Below, in pieces: positions 59,574-64,000 of a stretch of 64,000 nt of DNA. Source of the DNA: Candidatus Krumholzibacteriia bacterium (GTDB lineage Bacteria; Krumholzibacteriota; Krumholzibacteriia; LZORAL124-64-63); contig JADGDU010000020.1 in the NCBI GenBank assembly GCA_016744705.1, positions 22,329 through 86,328 on the forward strand. The letters run 5' to 3'. Every line of letters begins with the position of its first letter. Within the stretch, counting starts at the first letter, position 1. The notes beneath the pieces were generated by a model, which saw only the letters and a program-made list of their open reading frames with translations, did no database searches and had not been told where the DNA came from. The position numbers and the translations under genes are program-made.

Positions 59574-60012
59574 AGGCTGTGACCAGGGCCAGCCGGACAA
59601 TAAAAGAAGCGATGATCATGGTGCAGAGTGTTTCGACAATGCCCTGGCGCATCATCCAGTAAGCGATTAGCCCGGGAATGATGTAACCAATTGATTGGAT
59701 CACACTGGTGTCTACGCCCAGGTTCAGAGCTTCATTGAAAACCAGGATGTAACGGGTAAGATAACCAAACAGGAAACCGGACAGGACACAGAAAACCATG
59801 GTGCGGCGGCCATAAAGCAGAACCACCTTACCCACCAATTTTACCGAACCAAAAGTGACCAGAGAAGCCAGGATCGTACCCAGGATACGCAGGGGTTGAT
59901 CCAGATACAGAGCGATGTAACCAGGGACCACCAAACCTCCGGCAGCCAAACCCAGTATTTCGGAAAAAACGAGACTGACTACAAGTCCAAGGCCAATGCT
60001 TTGGTAGATCAT
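59539..60012 (-). CDS. pgsC: Poly-gamma-glutamate biosynthesis protein PgsC/CapC
   Basis: A 157-residue membrane protein with about five spans: QSIGLGLVVSLVFSEILGLA, LAAGGLVVPGYIALYLDQP (~20-38), SVKLVGKVVLLYGRRTMVF and GYIIPGLIAYWMMRQGIVET (~105-125). These match PgsC/CapC, the membrane partner of the PgsB ligase. ATG 60012 has AAGGAG nine bases upstream, and its ATGA overlap with the pgsB stop (60009-60011) shows coupling. A longer in-frame frame (to 60126) lies within pgsB and is unlikely. Confidence 0.9.
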   Translation of the reverse strand: MIYQSIGLGLVVSLVFSEILGLAAGGLVVPGYIALYLDQPLRILGTILASLVTFGSVKLVGKVVLLYGRRTMVFCVLSGFLFGYLTRYILVFNEALNLGVDTSVIQSIGYIIPGLIAYWMMRQGIVETLCTMIIASFIVRLALVTAYGGKLIELAIG

Positions 60013-61190
60013 GTGGCCATCTCCTTTCCCCTTAAGTATTCCAACAATTGGTTGCCAATGCCTTTGATATTTCCGACCCCAATGACCTGGGTGCCATCGG
60101 GCCCCAGAGCGGATAGGCTGTCCCACAATTGGGCAGCTTCCATATGACTGAAATCGTGGATGGCTTCACGGTCTACGCCACCGCGGCGAATCATGTGCCC
60201 AAAAAGGGCAGTCTCTTCACCAATCAAAACGTAATGGGCAGCGTTCAATTCGCGGCCAAAAAGGGGCGCCATGTCTTTACTGCGCCGTTGCCGATCTGAG
60301 CGAATGTTCATCAGCAGAATGACCTTTTCGCTTTGTTTGTTCAACTCCAACATTTTCCAAACACGGATATAACTTTCGGGATCATTGGCAGCAAAGCCAT
60401 TGATAAATTCCATGTGCTTGGGGCCGGAGCCGGGAACATTTTCGAGGTACCGCCACCGGGTCATCGCGCCCACATCAGGAGTCACTTCCCACATGCCAGC
60501 CAAAGCCGTTTGCCGCTGAACCCCGATAGATTTACAGACATCCAAAGCCAGACTGACATTTTCAGGAAATTCTTCGTAGGAAAAAGGGACCATCTCTTCA
60601 GGAGAGACAGCTTCAGCCGTGCTCAAAGTGAATTGACTTTTGGCTTTGAGGGCTCTGGATTCCAGAAACTCATGATAAACATCTTCTGATGTGAACAGGT
60701 GAGAAGAACGGGGGACTGTGCCGGCCAAACTGGCGGCCACATCATCCATGGAGGGGCCCATCACTTCCAGATGGTCAGGCCTCACATTGGTGATGACGCC
60801 GTGGGTGGCTTTGACGATGGTGTGTTCACAAACTTTTTGCAGGTCGGGCCGGACGGCCATGCATTCTATGACCAAGACCTGTGGTTTTTGTCTGGCAGCC
60901 CGACGGAAAACACTGAGCTGTTCTTTAATGTTGGGACCACCCCTGCGCACGACTGGGGTTTCACTGCCATCGGTGTTGATTAAGGCCGCGGCGCTGCCGG
61001 TGGTTTTACCCACTACGGACATCCCGCCTGCTTTCAAACCAGCGGCAATCAACCGCGCTACAGATGACTTGCCTCTGCTGCCGTTGACATGAATCCTGAT
61101 GGGGATTTTCCGCCGGTGGCGGGTATGCCGCAGCATCTCCCACATACCGAGGGCGGTCACCAGTACCAGCAGTAGCAACACCAGTTGCAA
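60009..61190 (-). CDS. pgsB: Poly-gamma-glutamate synthase PgsB/CapB
   Basis: A 393-residue amide ligase of the Mur-ligase-like family. An N-terminal membrane anchor (QLVLLLLVLVTALGMWEML) is followed by the ATP site HVNGSRGKSSVARLIAAGL (~33-51). VIECMAVRPDLQ and THGVITNVRPDHLEVMG (~128-145) are the PgsB/CapB motifs, and LLMNIRSDRQ and VIGVGNIKG come late. It polymerises glutamate through gamma-amide bonds. TTG 61190 has AGGAAAGG seven bases upstream. It is the first gene of the operon; the C25 protease gene ends 72 bases upstream. Confidence 0.93.
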   Translation of the reverse strand: MQLVLLLLVLVTALGMWEMLRHTRHRRKIPIRIHVNGSRGKSSVARLIAAGLKAGGMSVVGKTTGSAAALINTDGSETPVVRRGGPNIKEQLSVFRRAARQKPQVLVIECMAVRPDLQKVCEHTIVKATHGVITNVRPDHLEVMGPSMDDVAASLAGTVPRSSHLFTSEDVYHEFLESRALKAKSQFTLSTAEAVSPEEMVPFSYEEFPENVSLALDVCKSIGVQRQTALAGMWEVTPDVGAMTRWRYLENVPGSGPKHMEFINGFAANDPESYIRVWKMLELNKQSEKVILLMNIRSDRQRRSKDMAPLFGRELNAAHYVLIGEETALFGHMIRRGGVDREAIHDFSHMEAAQLWDSLSALGPDGTQVIGVGNIKGIGNQLLEYLRGKEMAT

Positions 61191-61262
61191 GGCTCGCCTT
61201 TCCTAAACCGGGCAGGGCGGTGGCTGGCAACAAAGGCCAACCACTGTCCTATCCGAGTAGCT

Positions 61263-64000
61263 TTACCTAACCAGAATCATTTTCCGGGTTAAAGTTTCAG
61301 AGCCTGTTTCCAGGCGGTAGAAGTAAACACCACCGGCAGCCTGGGCGCCGCCATTGTGCTTACCATCCCAGATTTTCACGCCTTCACCTGCGCCAACCTG
61401 ACCATCGATCAAGGTGCGCACCAAGCGTCCGGCTACGTCATAAACACGCAGACGTAGATTGGTGTCCCGGGGCAGGGCAAATCCAATGGTGGTGGATCCG
61501 TGAGCTGGGTTGGGGTGAGCTGGGTACAGAGCCAGTTGGGTCGAATTCTGGGCCTGCACCTGGGTGGAGCCCGCTTCGCTGGATGTGCCATATGGGTGCA
61601 ATGCGGTCAGCAGATAACGACTGTCTGCCTCTTCTGCACTGACCAGAGTGGTGAACATGCGGCTTTCACCTGGAAGGGCAACCTCGGTCAGGCGTACCCG
61701 CTGGCCTTGGCTGATTCGGTCCACATGCCAACCCAGAACTGGACGATCATCGACCGTTTCCCAAGCCATTACCATTTGACCATGATCGGCAAGGGCATCC
61801 AGCTGAGAGACAGTGAACGGAACTCGCACAGGAGCTTCCGTGGTGACTTTAACGGCCAGACCAGGCTGCAATGGGGCCATGCCCGGAGCGTTGACGTTAC
61901 CGTAACTCAATTGCAGTCCATCCAGGCCATCGGGGGACTCTATACCCACGGTGGCGTACATGCGCAAGTTGTCGTTGTTATTCACTTGACGGTAGAGGAA
62001 GAGCAACTCGCCATCACCACTGAGGGTGGAGTGAGTGGCTGGGTTCAGCAAAACCAATTGGAAAGTTTGCATCCCCAGGATCTCTGGTTTGTAGTGGGGC
62101 AACCGGCTCCACTCCACCACAAAAGCGTCCAGGTCTTCATCATGATAGATGTAGATGCCATCGGGATCGATACCGTTGACATTTTCATCACCTTGAGGGG
62201 GCACTGGGTTGAGATTATCCCAGAAAGGCGCAACCAGGGCTTCCACACCGTAGAGGGTAGGAATGGTCCAATTATAGAAATCGTAGTCGCTACCGAGATC
62301 GAAGCTGACCCAACCGTTATCACTGACTCTGATCTGCGTGTACTGCTGACCGTAGTATTGGAAAGTGAAAGGCAGGTCCACAATCATCCAGACCACTTCA
62401 TTTTCAATGGGGAAATCCAGCTGGGTGCCGGGGCCACCCAAAGCGGTGGAAATTTCATTCCATTCATAGATAGGACGACTGTCAGGGTAGTCATAATCAG
62501 CGCTGTCGTAGGCAAAATAACCGTAGTTATCGGGACCCACAGGAGCCGAAACATCCACCGGGCCCACCACTGCGGCGCAGGTTGTATTTTTGAGATAACC
62601 TTCACCGGTGGTGACGGCCAATTCAAAAGTCAGGTTGGTATTGGTGGCAGTGGCCGCCTCAACACTCAGATCATAGGCTGAGGTGGTGGTGACGGTTTCC
62701 CCGGGTTGGCAGGCAGGCAAAGTGGCGCTGCTGGTGCCCAGGCTGGCGCCGGGGGTCAGAAGAGTCAGCTCAGCGCTGGCTTCAGAAGAAGCAATGCTAC
62801 CCGAGTTGCGCAGAGTCAGTAGCATGTCGGTTGTCGTTCCCGGTATGGCCGTTGATCCATCGGCAGCTGCCAAGGATACGATCTCCCACTGGGGGGCAAC
62901 AACATGTAAACTGAAGACTGAAACATCATGCAGGTCGCCCGCGCGGCCAGCATCCATGTGCAGACGGATGACGTCTCCATCGGCGGCATCGGCGGCAATG
63001 GCCAGTCCCAAAGTGGTGCTGGCCACAGCTTGGGCTCCGCCGCCCAGGCCGTCAAAACCAACACTGCCAGGATTGATATTAGCCAAGCCATCCACAGCAG
63101 CAATTTCCAAATCGAAGGAGCCGCTGTTGCTGGTTCCGTGATTTTGCACGGTGGCTGTCAGGGCCAGGGTTTCACCGGGATTGATGACCATGTCGCCATT
63201 GCCGGCGCTGTCATCAGCCTCAAGGGCCGTCACAGCCAGGAAAACCGCAGCCGTACCTGTGGAGATGTTGCCTTCGTAAGGGATAACCCCAGCCTCGGTA
63301 ACAGTGACCGATATATCAGAGCCTTCCACAACAGAAGAGAGATCCATATTCACGGTGCCATTGGCTCCGGTCACACCAGTGCCGATGAGCACACCATTTT
63401 GAACCACACCAACACGGGATCCGCTGATGGGAGAATCATCCCCGGAATCAGCAACGGTCACCATCAGGTTGTTGGCACCGGCGGCCAGGTTGCTCACATG
63501 GGAAACAGAAATTTCCTGGGGCAACTGGCGCCAGATTTTCATGCTCGGATCACCAAGCAAGTTGTAGATGTGGAAGTAGAACTCCACTGATTCTTCACCA
63601 AATTCGTCGGCAGAAATTTCATTGGGGAAATAATCCATAAAGCGGATTTTTCCCGTATTCAACAGTGAGCCCAGATCGGTCACATTCTCATTGTTGATGT
63701 TCTCAAAGATACTGATGGCCATGGCATCGTTGTATCGGGTATGGGACCAATGTTCACCGTTGCCAATGAAAGCCACGGCGCCTTTGCCCGGGGCATCAGG
63801 GGAGCCCTGGCGAACGAATACTTCACCAAAGCAAGCACTGCTGGCCGTGTAGTCACCATTGAGGCAGACAAAGCTCATGACGATGGGCGTCATGTCATTG
63901 GTATCCAGGCTGGGGATATTGTCGACGGTGAAAAGTGGAGGATCCCAGCCGGCTGTGCCATAAGCCCAACCACGATAGACAACCATGCCCACCCCGGCAT
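61263..64000 (-). CDS. C25 (gingipain-like) protease with T9SS/FlgD-type C-terminal domain, N-terminus outside the window
   Basis: At least 911 residues, open at the window end. The first ~130 residues match the end of the C25 catalytic domain. MSFVCLNGDYTASSACFGEV aligns with the gingipain segment holding the catalytic Cys (CGNSDF ... CFAEALMR), and LLGDPSMKIW is the domain's end. An Ig-like domain follows, as in gingipains, then long CARDB-like beta repeats (~250-520) and a nidogen-like segment (~560-720). The C-terminus (YPAHPNPAHGSTTIGFALPR ... GGVYFYRLETGS) is a FlgD-like T9SS sorting domain. The catalytic His lies upstream, outside the window. It is likely secreted through SprA. Confidence 0.88.
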   Translation of the reverse strand, partial: AGVGMVVYRGWAYGTAGWDPPLFTVDNIPSLDTNDMTPIVMSFVCLNGDYTASSACFGEVFVRQGSPDAPGKGAVAFIGNGEHWSHTRYNDAMAISIFENINNENVTDLGSLLNTGKIRFMDYFPNEISADEFGEESVEFYFHIYNLLGDPSMKIWRQLPQEISVSHVSNLAAGANNLMVTVADSGDDSPISGSRVGVVQNGVLIGTGVTGANGTVNMDLSSVVEGSDISVTVTEAGVIPYEGNISTGTAAVFLAVTALEADDSAGNGDMVINPGETLALTATVQNHGTSNSGSFDLEIAAVDGLANINPGSVGFDGLGGGAQAVASTTLGLAIAADAADGDVIRLHMDAGRAGDLHDVSVFSLHVVAPQWEIVSLAAADGSTAIPGTTTDMLLTLRNSGSIASSEASAELTLLTPGASLGTSSATLPACQPGETVTTTSAYDLSVEAATATNTNLTFELAVTTGEGYLKNTTCAAVVGPVDVSAPVGPDNYGYFAYDSADYDYPDSRPIYEWNEISTALGGPGTQLDFPIENEVVWMIVDLPFTFQYYGQQYTQIRVSDNGWVSFDLGSDYDFYNWTIPTLYGVEALVAPFWDNLNPVPPQGDENVNGIDPDGIYIYHDEDLDAFVVEWSRLPHYKPEILGMQTFQLVLLNPATHSTLSGDGELLFLYRQVNNNDNLRMYATVGIESPDGLDGLQLSYGNVNAPGMAPLQPGLAVKVTTEAPVRVPFTVSQLDALADHGQMVMAWETVDDRPVLGWHVDRISQGQRVRLTEVALPGESRMFTTLVSAEEADSRYLLTALHPYGTSSEAGSTQVQAQNSTQLALYPAHPNPAHGSTTIGFALPRDTNLRLRVYDVAGRLVRTLIDGQVGAGEGVKIWDGKHNGGAQAAGGVYFYRLETGSETLTRKMILVR

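Noticed and set aside
61500..62681. 393-codon open frame on the plus strand
   Set aside because: Fully antisense to the C25 protein gene, which has clear domains. The translation is rich in His, Gly and Val, as expected from reading a beta-repeat gene backwards.
1..64000. CRISPR arrays, tRNA or rRNA genes, prophage or integron features
   Set aside because: No regularly spaced direct repeats, no cloverleaf-like intergenic sequence and no phage or integrase genes were seen; the only mobile element is the insertion sequence at 31682-32906.

Overview
The window reads as a chromosomal segment of a Gram-negative (two-membrane) bacterium of the FCB superphylum. The evidence is a SprA-type type IX secretion (T9SS) translocon, a C25 gingipain-like protease ending in a FlgD-like/T9SS sorting domain, LPS export genes (LptB, LptF, LptG), many outer-membrane barrel and lipoprotein genes, sigma-54 and sigma-70 factors, and HPr kinase with a mannose-type PTS. 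The sorting-domain style and the gene mix fit an uncultivated lineage such as Krumholzibacteriota or Eisenbacteria. That placement is an inference, because no rRNA is present.

Layout. (1) 1-10147, + strand: the end of lptB, then rpoN, long hpf, hprK, PTS IIA-IIB-IIC-IID, HPr, enzyme I, a phosphoglucose/phosphomannose isomerase and metK. Genes are tightly packed and many overlap; a hairpin terminator closes the run. (2) 10164-13474, - strand: a PKD lipoprotein and lptG/lptF. (3) 13743-21997, + strand: sprA, a glutaminyl-cyclase-like M28 protein and a zinc-ribbon protein. (4) 22061-25319: a small unknown gene diverging from a degenerate MglA-like GTPase, whose promoter region holds a textbook sigma-54 site; then a TPR gene and uppP. 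(5) 25320-29885: an orphan CheY-like receiver, a membrane/TPR protein, the housekeeping sigma factor and a YigZ protein. (6) 30112-36235: a small barrel gene behind a second sigma-54 site, an FG-GAP protein, a complete insertion sequence with 24-bp terminal inverted repeats, dsbD, a TlpA-like lipoprotein, crcB and a candidate 22-residue membrane peptide gene. (7) 36236-40838, - strand: a PDZ/membrane/GAF/PP2C phosphatase, a beta-helix protein and a secreted protein. (8) 41198-49528, + strand: valS, rodZ-like, uvrB, nadC, birA, coaX. (9) 49494-52294, - strand: a polysaccharide deacetylase, an unknown protein and a patatin. (10) 52323-64000, - strand: a six-gene operon of pgsB, pgsC, an extended pgsW-like gene, an outer-membrane barrel, an LVIVD/formylglycine-enzyme-like lipoprotein and a DUF1624 membrane acyltransferase, ended by a terminator. 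A C25 protease lies just upstream.

The most interesting unit is the pgs operon. The C-terminal half of its PgsW-like protein appears to contain two copies of a beta-rich module that also forms the periplasmic N-terminus of the adjacent outer-membrane barrel. This suggests a trans-envelope export route for a poly-gamma-glutamate-like polymer. Other points of interest are the sigma-54-driven pseudo-GTPase, the sprA/glutaminyl-cyclase pairing with predicted N-terminal-Gln cargo, the very small membrane peptide gene, and an insertion sequence sitting exactly between two convergent stop codons.
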